A stretch of 64,000 nucleotides of DNA from contig VCCP01000005.1 of the NCBI GenBank assembly GCA_005765155.1, forward strand, positions 4,464,001 to 4,528,000, in the 5' to 3' direction. The translations under genes were made by a program, and so were the position numbers. The notes under the pieces are model-generated. The model was not told where the DNA came from, did no database searches, and saw nothing but the letters and a program-made list of their open reading frames with translations. Positions within the stretch are counted from its first letter, which is position 1. The number at the start of each line of letters is the position of its first letter. Below, one piece after another: positions 10,086 to 24,494 of this stretch. The stretch is from Zelopaecilomyces penicillatus (lineage: Eukaryota > Ascomycota > Sordariomycetes > Hypocreales > Pseudodiploosporaceae).

Positions 10086-13000
10086 TTATAAAACTACACC
10101 ATTCTGAATAATCAACCCCTGGCTCTCAACGCGGTACTTTCTCCGCATACCCACGGCCGTCGCCTCCCCAAAGAGCTCATAATCGCCCTTATTACCCCCT
10201 AAGAGCACCATCGGGATGCCATTCAGCCTCTTCAGACCCCGGGGCGTCACTTGGTCCGTCTCCAGGAGAGGGCGGGGGATCACCTCGCCGTCGCCGTCGC
10301 CGTCAGCCTCGTCGACGATGATGACGAGCTGTAGCGAGTTCGGCGAGGGTGGAAACATAGGGATGTTGTTGAGCTTGGCGCTGAAAGAGCAGCCGCCGCG
10401 CTGCATAACGATGACTTGGTGCTCGCGGGGTACTGAGTCCAGTAGCGGCTCGTTGCAGGCTTCGCCAGCGAGGAAGATGCTGGACCAGGGGAAGTTGACG
10501 GATGGGGTTTTGGATCGGTATAGCGGGCTGCCGATGATGGGTGTATCGGTGATGGAGGGCACGGGGAATGCGCCTTTGCCGGTGGCCGCGCGGGCCTGCC
10601 AGCTATATATCTTTGCGCCGCTGGTGTTCTCACCGTCTGACTCTGGGACGCCTGTGTAGGCGGGCTCAAAGACTGACGAAACGGCACGGAGCAGCGATTG
10701 GAACAGTGAGTCTGACGGCAGTAGTGGTATTTGACTGCTGCTGCTGCTACTGCTGCTTGCGCCGGCGGCTAGCTTTCCACCATCTGCCGTCCTGGAGTTC
10801 CTGGTACTATCATCCCCGGGGAGCGGCATGCTGGCATTAGTTTCCACAGGCGGCGTTTCCACAAGAAGCTCGATATCAACCACTTCTCTGCGCCGGCGAC
10901 ATGTAAAGGCTTCGTCCTTATAGTCCCGGACATGCTCTGCGTGGAAGAAGACGGTCTCATGCTTGCCTAGCTGGGTGTTACCAACATGTGTAATCCTCCA
11001 CACGTCTTTACCCCCTGATGTCACTCCCCCGTGCTCCTTCTCGACCTGAAGCCGCAGCCCATCTATGATTTTGACAGTGGGACCCAGATGAGTATGCCAC
11101 GTCAGTGAAGCACCGAACTTGGATGCCAGACCGCTGACAGCGTTGTCTGAGGGAAACTCGATCCAGGACACGATCCGCTGCGGGGGCGCGGCACAGGTGC
11201 CGTCGTCCGGCAACAGAGTTGGTGGAAGCGTCCAAGGGAAAATGGTATGGTTCGACCTGGCCCTGTGCCTGGTGACACGTCCCTTTTTCCGATCGTGTGT
11301 TTCAAACACTTCCAAGGGACCGTGGATGTTTGGGGTCTTGTAAAGATCTGTGAAGCGGGAGGCGTCAAAGAGGTCACGTCTGGCCGCCGTGGCTGAGCCT
11401 GTCAGGGGGTTGGCCGGCCGAGGAGCCGTGGGGCATGAGTTGGTGAAGCTCTCATCGTAATAGCGGAACGCTGCCGCCATCTTTTTATCCTGGACTTTGT
11501 TGCCACGATAACTGTTGGTGCCCTGGGTTTTCGACTTTTTCCTCTTAGGGATGATTAATGGGTGGCCCTCTGTTGTGAAGACATAGTTGGCGTCGAGCTG
11601 ATTCAATGGGTGATCACGATCAAACAGTAGATACATGTACTTTGTCGTTTCGCCCAGAAAGAAGCTTTCCATGCGGTCCTGTTTCTCTCCCGTGCGGACA
11701 TCCTGGAGACCAGCCCAGCCGCATGGAGCGTAGCAGCGGCGCCCGATATCCCGGAGTACCATCTCTCCAACATGCAAGTACCACGGATCCTGCGTGGCGC
11801 GGTAGATGTGGTATGTGGACTCAATGAACTCTGGTCTCCCTGGCCACCATGCGATGCCCGCCTCCACGTTTCCCTCCCGGACGGACCATCGCTCGGGCAG
11901 GGCGGCATATCGAGTCCACAGGGCCGTGTAAACGAGGTTGGCCTCAATAGCCTCCTCGACCTCCCCAGCGAGGGCTAGGAGACCCGGATAGAAAGCACCT
12001 AAGCTGTCGATCCACATTGTGTATGGCTGACCCGTTGCGCGGTGACTGTTTGCGTAATAAGGGTAAGGGCTTCGCTCTGTATAGATGTGACGCTTGACAG
12101 AGGCATGAGCCTGATGCCATGCCTGCAGAAAGGCGTCTGAAGATTGTAGCTCCGAAGGGAGTGGAGGGTGCAAGGAGTTTGGATCAAGCCATTTAGTGGT
12201 GCTTTGCCGGCGCGATGTAGACACATTTGGCATCCCGTGCCCGGAGAGAAGGACATGGCTTTTGAACGCGTACTCGAAAAAGCTGTCCATACCAGCGCCA
12301 ATACCAGAGTGAGGTCCAATCCACAAACCTTGTTCTGCGTCGATGCCGTTACCGATTAGTCCAATCTCGCTTCTCCTGAGCCAGACTTCCCAGAAGGCTC
12401 TCTTCGCCGCCTGCTCAAACCTGGTATCTCCCGTCAAGCGGCTCAGCACTGTGAACTCGAGCGTCAAGCTCCCGGCACCGGCACTGCATGTCTCTGTGAT
12501 CTCGGGCCGCCCCTGGGGGATCTCCTCCTCATTCTCCTCATTTGTCACATTCGACGTCTGATGGAGCGGCGAGTTGACGTAGAATGGAATCCCGCTGCGG
12601 AGGTTAACTCGTGGATAAGGGATGCCAGTCGGGGTATAAAATGCGGGCAGGAGCCTTTCGCCGAGATCAAGTGCCAGCCTCAGCAGTTGTCCATCGTATT
12701 TGAACCCATTAGGCCAGGGAATAGGGGCAAGTTCCAAAGGGTCTTCCTCCCTGAAGTTTTCTACGGGTTTTGGTTCGTAGCCAGAAATCGGCAGCTCTCC
12801 GATAGCGAAGAGATGGGCACTCAAGAGACCACCCAAACCTCGTATGACGGTCTCAAAAACTTGCACCTTGCTGTCTAGATCGAAGCCGGCGGCTCGAACT
12901 CCTACGCCCGAAGGTCCTTGTCTCCCGTCTCCATAATAATGCACAAACTGCGAAATGCCATCCTGGAAATCACTAAGAGCCTGCGGCCCCGTGTAGGATC

Positions 13001-13373
13001 CATCCTGTGGTCCGCCTGCTAGAATGGCGAGGGTTGACAGAGAGTCTATGAGCGTCAGGGAGTAGTTTCCAAGCGCATCGTTCAATCCTATTTGTCCAGG
13101 ATCGTTTCGATCTCGCGTTAAGGGTGCGCAAGAAACTGGCCGTAGCTATGAGTTGGAGGCCAGAGATCAGTCACGGCCATGATACACCGATATCGCCCTT
13201 TCCCTACGACATACCTCGTCCTCTGGGAAGGCATGTTTCATGTAATTACTATATCCATGATAAAACATGTCGACAGTCTCCCGTCGCAGCCGCGCCAAGT
13301 AATCGGCACGCATCGCCAGAGTCGTCCATGGCAGGAAGAGGCATATCCAAAGCAGCGCGCCAAGTGATGTCAT
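10086..13373 (-). CDS. ER degradation-enhancing alpha-1,2-mannosidase (EDEM/Htm1-like, GH47) with PA domain
   Basis: Two exons, 13373-13215 and 13145-10086, with a 69-base intron (GTATGT donor, CATAG acceptor) encode 1072 residues. The start ATG at 13373 gives a clear signal peptide (MTSLGALLWICLFLPW, then TTLA). The GH47 catalytic domain spans about residues 30-585: SLTLIDSLSTLAILAGG, GIGAGMDSFFEY near 334-345, ESTYHIYRAT, and SFFLGETTKYMYLLF at its end, the hallmark of class I alpha-mannosidases. EDEM/Htm1 proteins trim mannose from misfolded ER glycoproteins and commit them to ER-associated degradation. A PA (protease-associated) domain follows at roughly 880-1040 (VIVMQRGGCSFSAKL). No C-terminal HDEL/KDEL is present. 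Ser-rich linkers separate the domains. Placement among EDEM homologues rather than Golgi or ER mannosidase I rests on the large C-terminal region and the PA domain. Confidence 0.92.
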
Positions 13374-16300
13374 CTTCTCAGGCTCATAGACGTTGCCTCT
13401 CGAGCTGTGGCGAGGGTAACAAGGATGACGCGCGATGTGGAATGCCTCGTGAGACGCATTGGGAGGGCAATAACAGCGATTGCAGAGGGCAGCTGCGTGG
13501 AGCAAGAAACAGAGTACTTGTTTAGCCTGCCATGAGCCGTTCCAATCTCGGGCAGAATGATGGTATCGCGGAATGCTGACGAAGCTGCCGTCGACTTATC
13601 GTCGAGCTCCAGATTCAGCATACCTGTTATCATCTTTTCGACGCGCCACATGTGGTGGTAGGTAATTGGAGAAACTTGGTTAGCTGTGGCTGGTGGCAAG
13701 TGTACAGTGGCTAGTGCGTTGAAGTGTCTAGCACTTCCTCTCCTTCTCTCTCTACGTTAGAATTCTATCTCGTCACGATGTCTTTTCCTCTCAACTTCTG
13801 ACTGATGCGATTATCATCTTCATCACCTAGAATTCTAAGTTCGCTGCATAATTGTGCTGATGGATGGGTGTGTTGTGCAACGGCCATTCTTCCATGACAA
13901 CCCCCAACAGACGGACAAGAAAGTACGTATGGCGGTATTATGAACAAACATGCCTCGACTTCGGCAGGAGTTGCCACTCATAATCCTTCCCGTGCGGTCG
14001 CTAATACGTGCCCAGACATGCTTTTTTCAATTCCAGCCTGGCAATGACAGAACAAAGCAGCCCAAGCAGCCGCCTTCAAGCTTGAAAGCCTCCGCTCGCG
14101 GCTGCGCTTCTGTAACAGATGTCTTCTAATCGCCGACCTAAGGAGAGACAGACAGACTGCGAGTCGCTCCCTGCGGATAAAAGGTTCAATGCCAAATGCC
14201 CATCTCCTGCGGAGGTTTTTTTCTCGTTTGGCAGAGGCAGAGGCAGAGGGGGTGTGTCGGTATGAAATGCTTGACTCCCATCATCCTCCCTGCTAGTCTT
14301 CTTTTTGTTTTGTGTTTACAGAGAATACCTCGCGGTTCCTGGTTTTAAAAGTATCGATACATTCTCCGGATTGGCGAGGCTAACGTCCCAAGTTTCCCGC
14401 AAGGAACCAATACGGGATCTCCCCGGTACAACCCCACTCGGGCATGGGTTCGTGAGTACTGTACTGTACGAAGAAGAAAGAGAAATAAGAAGCCACGCGG
14501 AGGCCAGCCGGTGATCAGATCCCAGCGCGAGCCCCCCCTGAATTGACATGCAGGCCGTTCAATTGCAGGTGCACGAACCATGCCTCGGCACCAGCAAGCG
14601 ATGAGCCATTGATGATAGGATAGATAGGCCGTGGGCGGCGCAGTAGAATTCGATTGAGAGGACATCTGCCGTGCAAATTCAGAGCAGGATGGCGAATGAA
14701 AGCTTCACGCTGCCCGTCAAAGCGTGTCAACCCTGCATTGGGGCGGCAATAATGGACAGGGCGATGAGGCAGCAGAGCCATGCCAAGCCAAGCTGCGGCG
14801 AAATGACCTCGTCTCAGGCCGCTTTGCGTACCAAAACGCTGTACGCAGCGCTGCGTTCATCAGGGCTCTGGATGTCGCAGGCCTAATAATCGACAAAGCT
14901 CCGACAGGGCGCCGTAGTCCTCCTGTGTATTGTGTGGCCTGGAGGTGTACATTTCAACAGGATCCATGACATTGTCGCACCCTGCCAAGATTCCAAGTGG
15001 ATGGCGAGATGGTGTACCAACATGCACTCTCATCGAAACCATTAGAGACCCTGAAATGCCTCGTAATATCTTACTGTACAAGTCATCCGTACCTACATGG
15101 CTGTATGCGTGTCAGTTTCCTTGGTTACTGTTAGATACACTGCATCAGGCAATAACCGAACTAGATCACTACTTGGACGTCTGCCCATCACTTTGTGCCT
15201 TCAATTGTTTGTCTGGTGGGCTTGCTGCCTGTTCTAAAAACCACGCTACCGACGGGCGTCTTTACTCTTCTTTGCTTGGCAGAAGCTCAGAAATATAATC
15301 CGAGAAGAAAGGTATTTGTCAACATCTCCGTGCACGTTGCAACCCTTTCCACGATGTGGTTCGGGGGGCGCATCTCACTCAACCCATGGTTTAAGCCGAC
15401 TAAGGTACATGTTACACCAACCAGTGAGTCACAAAACAACAATAGAAGCAGCAGCGTCATCTTGAATTGAAACTAGAACCGTTTCGTCTGGCGGGTAGTT
15501 GTGCTGCCTGCTGTCTAGATTGAAAAACAATTGGGCTAATGAAACGTCGCGAGCTTTCGCGGATTCGGCTCGTAGAGGGGCCGGAGTTTGTTGATATACT
15601 CCATGCAGTGACCAGATTGGGTAAGAGATCACATGGTGAGAAGCTGCTGTGCGGCATCGTCAGGGTCGTGAGAATGATGCCGCAATGTGGATCCGCAAAT
15701 CAAACTTTCGCGCCACGTTCGCCTTCCAAAGAACATATACGAGTTGTTGTTATTATTAAGGCGAGTACTTTTTCTAGGTCTGTTCCTCTCGGAGCATTTT
15801 CCAACACGGAAACGGGCCTCTGATTACTACACTAATTAATAGCCCCCCCCCCTCGAGCTGGCAAGTTGGATGAAAGAAAACGGCTCCGGATGTGCGGGTG
15901 GGTGGTGGGAAACCAAAGTAGTAATTTAGAGAAAGACATGGCTACAGATGTAACCACCAACATCTGTCCAACATTTGAAACCCTGCCCCTGACGTATATA
16001 ACAATGGTTGACATACTTTGTTCACGTACAACGGGGAGAGATCGACGAAGGAGAAACAGCGGATCCCTTACCCACCAATTAGTTTGCTCTCCCTATCTAT
16101 TTGTCCGCCCTCTGTCATACTATGACACCCAATTGCAGAAGCGTTGAGGGATCCCTTTTCCCCATATGATCTGCTACAAACAAGACCTTTTGCCGCGAGT
16201 TAGTCCGCTGCGGAGACTCAGCGGGCGAGCAAAAAGCCCAAAGCACCCACCCCCCTTTGAGGCAAAATGGACTTCCACTTCGCCCAATCGCAACTGGCTG

Positions 16301-19300
16301 GCAGCGGATGGCCCCGTCACGGTCACATTCAACGGCTATTTTGAGGTCCGATGGAAGGGGGGGCGGACGTGGCGTTTAGCATGGACGATCCGTCCCTCAC
16401 CCTTGATTGTGCTGCGTTGTTGTTATTAGTGTTCAGCACACAACTGCATGGCTAGTTCTAGCAAACAAAGGCAAGGAACGAAACAGAGGAACAGGCTTCA
16501 TCAACCATCTTCATCCATGGCGCGTATGCAAGTGCTTATGCTAAAGCCCAAGGCACCACGGGAATCCCGTTCTTCGCAAGATTTACCCGACTACGAAATG
16601 GCGGTTGGCTTCATGCATGGATGACGCTACTCTGGATAAAATCATACCATGTGGCGTGGTGTCTGTCTCTAGTTTCTAGACAAGAGGCCGTCATCTATTC
16701 AAGAAAAAAACAAACGAGTCTCCAAGCAGAGGGGGCCGGCTTTACACCCGACTTGGTCCTGAATTGAGTTTGAACCTTAGACGCTTGATAGTTCCCGTGA
16801 GTTTGTGTCTCAGGTTTTCAGCTCTGGCATGTATGCAGCCGCAAGGGCCCATCACCCATCGACTGCCAGACTGAATTCGGTCTAGAAGGTTGTAACCTCC
16901 TATTGAATCAAAGTAGACGTCCCCCTCCGATAAATCGGGCGTTTAAAGCTAGTCACTTTATACTGGCCAGTCACCATGAGTCTGTGACATTATTTCCTTG
17001 TCACCCGTGAATATTCATTGGTCATGAGCCCCTGTGTCTGCAAGATCGCTGTGCTGACAGTGTTGAAGTAGAAGGTTATTGACCCCTGAAATACAGTCTC
17101 ATAGTGTGTCAGCGCGGCAGTGGGAAACAAGCATCCTCGACTTCTCACGAATGTTAAACAGTTGGCTGGCGAGGTTTCACCTAGTGGGTGGCAACTGATA
17201 AATCATGAATCATGACTATAACAATGAACCAACAGGACATGACACAGAGTGCTTTCTGCTGCAGTGAGTGGTGCGGTAAGTGGTGCCGTGAGATTTCCAG
17301 TTCGTAGTGTTGTAGTGTTGTAGTGATGAAAAATGGAAATTTTGTTGCACGCCGCGATTTAACAATTGATTGAAGTTAGTGCCGGCTTTGTCAATGCTAG
17401 GAGCTGTTCCACATGAAGCTATGACCGATAGAAAACAGCATTTGAAAATTACTTGACAATAATGCTAATATCTCAACATCGACATTGCTAATGTTGACGG
17501 AGTTGTAAGCACAGCGATTGGGCTAGGTGAATGATTTCCACTCGCACACCTGTGCCAATGCCCCCAAGTTTGTCATCAGAACACCAATAAGTCCAATGGC
17601 TCTGCTAAGCTTGGTTGGACCCCTACAATGCCCACCGTCACACGAGCGTATTACCGCATCCATCATCACCATCGTCATGCACCGATATTTGTGATGTTAA
17701 TATAGGCCAACCCCACGTTACCATTGAGCCTGTCGCTATGGGAATGATCCCACAGACCGGGAAACTGAACTCGAATGCTTGTAAATGTACGATGGGATCT
17801 TGCATGACCTCGCACAAGCCTGGCAGAATTACTTGCAGTGGGTGTCATGTTATATTTTGAGGCTGTCAGACTGTTGAGCCAGCATGGGTTGCTCTAGCTG
17901 TACATCATCAGCTATGCAATCCTTTTTCATCACAAGTGCAACATCATTCAAGCATTTCAGTCACTTACTACGTAGTCAGAACCTCCCACCACTTTGCTCT
18001 TGCCGTAGCTTTGATATGTGTTCCTTTGTCCATTCTCAGCAATCAACCCTTAGGCCCGATCCATAGGACGGGATCTGTATTTTCTCTTCCAGGGTGAGTA
18101 GAGGCACAGAATAGCACAGCCAGCATGAGCACAACAATGCCGTACTACTCACCCGAGACAAACTTTTACGGCAGTGTTCAGCAATGACTGCCACCCCCTC
18201 GCAGCAGTGTCACAGAAACACTACAAGCTGAACAACGGAAAGTCGCGCTAAACAAATGCTCTAAGCTACCACATGAGGAGGCAGCATCAAGAAAAGGCCC
18301 CCACGGCATCGTAAAGCACCAACAGAGTCAGAACTCACAACGCGAGCTGAACCCACGCTCAGATAAGCACATATGCAGGCTTGGCGATTGTAGCGAATAA
18401 TCAATGAATTTTTGTTGACATGCATTGAAACACACAAGGAATGCAAGATCCTCTCATACACCAGTGATTAAGAGCGTAGTACAACACGCAATACTGTGTC
18501 AGTAGTTTCTTTTCGTAGATCGAGGCTCATGTCAGACCTTCGCTGGAGTTCGTTTAAGCGTGAGTTTGCTGTTGACTAATCATAACTAATACTTGAACCC
18601 GATGGATGATGGCGGACGTTTAGGTATCCACTATGAAATTCAAAAGGAAAGGCGCAACGAGGCCCGCTTTGTTAGCGTCATGTTGGGGTCGGTGGGGGGC
18701 GGCTAAACCACTGATTCGCGCCTGCTGAAGATGCTGCAGGGCACATTGGAAGGTGCCACCTGTACTTGGGACTTTGACTTACCATAACGGGACAAGTGGC
18801 GTTTCCACCCACTCAACTTGAATGATGCAAGCTCTATCGCTCCTGCTGTGCCTAATAACGTGTGTACCATCGTACCTTGTCAAATGCTTGCTTGCCTTAT
18901 TTAGCACTGCTACACAGTGGCAAGCAAAATGCCCTCCCTCCCTACCAAGCCCGCCTAGGTCAGATCGTCGTCCCTCCACAGAAAAGACTTGAATAGCAAA
19001 CAAGCGAACCTTTGCCATTGCCACTCCGAGGGGGGGGTGTATCTTTTGCTTCTGCCTTTTCAATACAGCCTAGCCACTCTCAGCCCGGAACTCGGCTGAG
19101 CTAGCCTCGCAGCTTGACACGAATTAAGGACGAGTAAATGACAACGGGGATAAGTCCTTGTGTTCCGTTCCACAACACACCACGATGTCTAGGGTGTGCG
19201 ATCGATACGCATCACTGGCGTGATATCTGAGATGGAGATATCTGCTAATGTAGCACTAGACACTGATCTCCTACAGGACACGCGAGTCGATGTAAAGCAA

Positions 19301-22300
19301 ACCAACAGAAACAGCCCCCAAAAACGCTCTTTTGGACCATCTATTTTGCGAGGCTGGCTGCTGAAGCGCGTCTAATAGGTCTTTAACCGCAAGGCTAAGC
19401 TAAAATTTGATGTGACTCTTCTAGCAAGATCGATCGATCTCTAATTAGCTTCCAACCCTCGATTTGGTCCGGCAATTCGCGCTCAACGCTACACTTTACT
19501 GACTAATACTTGATGACTGAATTTTACGCATCATTTAGGCGGAATCATTATCCATCATGATGTTCAGCCATGTTAGCTGCTCGCGCAACTCAAGCTAAAA
19601 TTTAGGTAGCCGGGGCTAAGGAGTTAGTTTGCGCCGAACACTAGATTAGCATTTTCCCGGATAGATACCCTTTAGCACGGCCTTGTTTAGTGGTTTTAGG
19701 GGGCCACCAAGATCGGTCCCATCCTTTAGCGGCGCTGATTTGTCTAGATAGCGTTACATCTATCGTGGCTTGCTTGTTCTAGTTGGCTGTTTGCCGCCCT
19801 GCGGAACTGCCTATTTGCCCTTCGCTCTCGTTATTAGTTGCTCCAGCAGTGATGCTGACTTGCTGGTTTGGACAAGGTCTGCGGGTAGGCAGAACTAAGG
19901 CAAGGGCGTTTTAACCCGAGAACACCAACTTACCTTTTCCAGCTTACCACACATGAAAAGCCGTTGTAGTCTCCGATTCTCGCAGCTGATTACCTTAGTA
20001 GTATTGGATGAGAGCTCGAAGAAAAGGAGCTGCCAACTTCCGTGCCGTTGCTCGAACTAGCAAAAGTCCGGTTTTTAGCCCTCAACTCGAACACCACTCC
20101 AGGTGTAGCAGCGCAGACGCGTCTTGTGTGTTGGTGAGGGGTACCTACTCTTCACTGGGATTTGGCTGTGAAGATGCTGCTGTAACGCGAAGCACATCTG
20201 TCTGTTGCAGATCAAGCATCCCAACCCAGGCAACTACACCACAGCTGGTGCTACACGAACCACCCGCAGCATTTGTTATTGGCCTTGTTTGTATTCCCGT
20301 AACTGCTGACTAGTAAAGTTACCTTATCGAAGCTTCATGTGTTGTTCTGACCTCGTCGGCCTCTCCGGTGACCGGTCTGGAGACACTGCATGGGCCTCCA
20401 AAACCTTATGTCTTAGGTGTCCTAGCGGGGTTCGATGGCCGATGGGGCCTACGGGGGAGACGCAAACAGGGTCAAGCATGGGACAGGCCATGCCGAGTTA
20501 TGAACTTTTCGCAAGTTTCCAATACGACGTGTTCACCCATTGTGAGGCTGAACACATGTCTTGGTAGCGCCTGCGAGGCGACATTTCCAAATCATTTTGC
20601 GTTTTGGCCTGTGTTTGCCTACACCCCCGCTGTCACGTTACTTATCCCGCTGCGTCTAATTGTCCGTCCATGTACGGAGTAGACGGGATGAATATCGAAC
20701 AAGCCCATACATGAGAGTGTGTTTTAGGTGTTGGCAACGGTTTCGCGACCACAAGCAGGAGAAGACCACTTGGTCATATCTCAGAACACACTCAAAGCAG
20801 ATGCAGTGCAGATGATCCAGCTACGGAATATGACATCAGATCCGCACCTGCGGGATTTTGGCCAGCCAGTGTTCGCGTAGCTCATGGATCTTCCATTTCT
20901 TATGCGCAATGGGATAAAGGTGGGAGTGTAGGAAATGGGGGGCTCGGATGCACAAGCAAAAAGTTGCCTTGTGAAGCAATTGATTGTTCAGAGTGATCGA
21001 TCGCCCATCACCAGACGGCTGCCCGCCCCCCCTTCCCCGTGCATCTTGATATGCTAAATATTAGTACCTTCAAAATCAACGGGTTGATAACTGGACCCCA
21101 AGGAGCAGTACAGAGCGTTCCGTTTGTTATCAAAGACCCTTGTGGTAACACACCAACAGATTCTTTGACCTCGGAAATCCAGCCATCAAAATGACTCCCC
21201 CGCTGTCACCACTACCACCACCACCACCGTCGTCGTCACCCACCACTATCGCGTCATAAGCTGTCAAGTAATTATCTGTTCAAATGATCTCCTTACTTGC
21301 CTCAGCCGCCTGTACATGCATACTTTCACCCGTGCTATTGCTACCTACCGGGGAATCGGCTTCAAGTTGCAGTCTCTCAAAGAACCAAGCATTGGCCCCT
21401 TCCGTCGACTGGGGTGATGTGTCATTGCCAAACCAGCTGCTGGGAGAGATGCACGCACACACACCTCGACTTCCTAGATTGCTGCAATGTAGAGTACTGT
21501 ATGGAGTGCTTTGTATGCCTTTGATGTATTCCTCTGTTCCATTCCCCGTCCGTATCCCTGGTAAATTAGCAATCTGCCTCTCCGCGCGGCCACGTCTCCT
21601 TTGGATTTGACATGCTTCTCCGTGTGAGAGGCTGGGCTGTCGTTTGAGTGGCGCGTCCCTGGTCCACATCACACTCCTTTTGCTCCTCAAAGAGTCATTT
21701 TCCAGTCCCTCGGGTCCGGAGGCTGCGACCGGCGGGCGCTCATCTTTCGCTGCAGCAGGCGTCGAGCGGACAGGTCAGAAGCCGGAATTTTTCTTGACAT
21801 GCAATTTACCAAGTGTTGCCGAGCACTGTGCGGCGCATGCTGCGCATTTCGTAATTTGGGATGCAAGATCAAGTCTGGGAGCCAGCATAAGGTGTAACAT
21901 GAAAAAAGCCGGATATATCGTAGATTTAGTAGCAGCCAGTGCGCATTAGGGATAGGCAGGACCTTTAGCTCCCTGGATGCATCGTCTATTTGTGTCATTC
22001 GCTGACGCTTTGTTGGTGGTTAGCAGGAAGGCATCTGCGATCTCCGATGAACGTTGAAGCGCGGCACGCGGCTCACCTCCTCTGCCTGTTCTAGCAGAAG
22101 GGCTTAGCTCTTCACGTATGTGCGTGCACAGAGGCCTTCCCGCTCGCATCACTTGTCGAGATCCCTCGTCGTCCCGGCCCCTCTCGCCGTGATCCCCTGG
22201 AGCTAACGGTGGCACTAGAGCCTACAGCCCCTCACCCTAGCTGGACGCTGTAGCAGAGATTCATGGCACCAGGGAGCATCTGTGCCGTGCCCAACCATCG

Positions 22301-24494
22301 CAGATCAATGAAGATTAGAATGTATGTATCTATGTACTCCATAAGATACTAAGATGGAGACTATTATGTACGTCGTAATCTTCTAATAGATATGAGCGTG
22401 GCCGTTCCTGGTAGCTGCACATGTGAGACAATTCTGTTTTGGCGGACAACAGCAGGAGGGCAACTCTCCATTCCACCGTTCGTTGTGATCTGCCGCACAC
22501 ATGAGTGACAGATGCCGCCCGTCAATCATGTGTATTGGGCGCTACGTTCACGGGCGTTGACATTCCGAGACAAAGCATGGGTGAGTGGCTTTCATAGCAC
22601 CCTTGAATGGTCTGGGATGAATGACTTGGCCCAAGGGGGGTGGGTGTGTATGAAATCCTGCAGTCTCTAGATGCAGCAGTGGGAGTGCGGAGCAGAGACA
22701 TACCTAAAAGATTGACCCTGGTGGGTGTGACGGATATGAGAAGAAGTAAAAAGCGAAGGAGAAACAAAGTCATTGGTGCGGTGCATCATCTTGACTCTCA
22801 TTGACAGCTGCGGCTCCGCAGCAATAACGGTCAAGCGGGGAGGGAGACAAGCCTTGGTGCTGAGTCCTATTCTCTGGTGCGAGTAGTGTCGCTGACCCAG
22901 CTTATCATAATCTGATTCAGGGAGGAGTTGCATGGAGAGGGCAGCCGTCGCCTCTTTGCTTTCCGCACTGTACCAGCTCGCTTCTTGCTTCTCGACCCTT
23001 GGAGCGCTGCAGCAATGTCTGCGATGGGCAAGGCGCATCCCGACAGACGGGAACTGGTGGTGTGGGCTTGTCGCACCTTGTCCAGGCAGCTCACTGCGTG
23101 CCTTTCTGACCAGCCATCCAGCATTCACTGGAAGGTGGCAAGTCGGACATAAAGAGCCCGCACCGGCGGCTGGGCCCAGCAGCTTGGTACACACAAACGA
23201 TATAGATAGGAAACATGGAATGTACTGTACGAGCTCTCCTCTCGAGGCTGGCGGTCGACTTGGGAAGCGAGACAGACATGGCCATCGAGCATGAAGCTGA
23301 GCTGAGGAATGATACGGCAACTCTTTTTTCGTGTTGCTCTCTGTCCCCTCCCCCCTCCCTCTTCTCTTGAGTTGGTTGCGCCTTCGGGCTTCGAAGGGTG
23401 GCGCCGTTTCCCGTTGCATTGTCCGCGCGGGAAGAGCTGCAGGGGAGTGTTGTAGGGGTTTGATGATATCGTTGGTTGTGATGCTGCTAGAATAAAGTGT
23501 TTCGCATGAATGGGTGGACGAGATCGATAATACAAATTAACAGATGGCACACAATTAGCAGGTTCGGCGCTGGTTTCGACTTCTTTTCCAGTGCCGTCCA
23601 ATTGGGAGGTAGTTTAGGCAGGTACGAAGTGTAGTGGGAGCAGCGCTACGTACAGGTGGCGACACAGCATTTCTGGCACGCTGTTACAGCGTCAAACGAG
23701 CTGTTTACACAACTACAGTACAGTGAATACGGTAGGTGTTGCTGCTAGCAAGGTGTAAATTCGGCGGTTCTTCCGGCCCTGCGCCGAATTGAGGAGCATG
23801 GGTGCAAAGTACTATTGAGAACAACCTGCAAAATCTCAATTGTTTCCTTCCATCACCGCCCCCACGATGCTGCTGCCCCCTACTAGTGCACCCAACCAAC
23901 TGTTAGAGCAAAATTGTGACTCTTATCCTTCAGATTGAGTTTACTGCATGTGTTGAATTATTACGTGGACGAAAAGAGAGAAAAGTCTCGTGGGTATAGA
24001 TCAATTCAAATGTAATCAACTAGATATGTTCGCCTGCGCTTCCTTCTGTACGTGTGCTGTGAATGGATGCATTTGTGAAAAGTGTCATGATGATAAAAAT
24101 GTCTCGTGAGAATTGCCCTCTGTCGCTTGCCCGTTATCCTAATGTGCCCCCTCCCAAATAAAAAAAGAAATGAAAACTGAAAAAAGAAGAACAGTCTTCC
24201 CTTAAACATGTGTTGTAAATGACAGGATAAGAAGTGAAAAGTTATGGAACCCACAATTGGGGGTAGAAGAACCATGATCAGGTTGTAACTGGAAGTAGGG
24301 GGAGGCAGAAATGAAGAAAGAAAAAAAAAAAAGGTGAAAACGAGTGGGGCTCTTCGTCGAGAAGATGAAGCATTCTAAACAGCGTGTGAGAGCAGAAAAA
24401 TCATCCCAAAAAATCCAAAAAGAAATTCACCCCGTTCCGTCCCATATAGCGTCCTGATGCATTCAAGTCATTCAGCGAAGCATAGGCCAAATAC
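13374..24494. other. 11-kb gene-poor region
   Basis: No frame here combines sensible length, fungal codon use, a splice pattern and family resemblance. The longest frame, 22667-23419 on the minus strand, looks random in composition. Composition is close to that of the flanks by eye, not the extreme AT-richness of RIP-mutated repeats. No terminal repeats, reverse transcriptase or transposase motifs were recognised. It lies between the promoter of the EDEM gene and the 3' end of the Myb-like gene. Confidence 0.55.
19397..19603. repeat. Pair of 12-base direct repeats in gene desert
   Basis: AAGCTAAAATTT occurs at 19397-19408 and again at 19592-19603. The surrounding 19.3-20.0 kb contains several similar TTTAG-type words and no gene. 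It might be a remnant of an old mobile element, but no terminal structure or coding trace was seen. Confidence 0.3.

Noticed and set aside
22667..23419. 250-codon minus-strand open frame
   Set aside because: Random-looking composition, no domain, no splice structure and no conserved motif; consistent with chance in a long non-coding region.
13374..24494. RIP-mutated transposon block
   Set aside because: Base composition by eye is close to the rest of the window and no transposon motif or terminal repeat was found; a computed RIP index would settle it.
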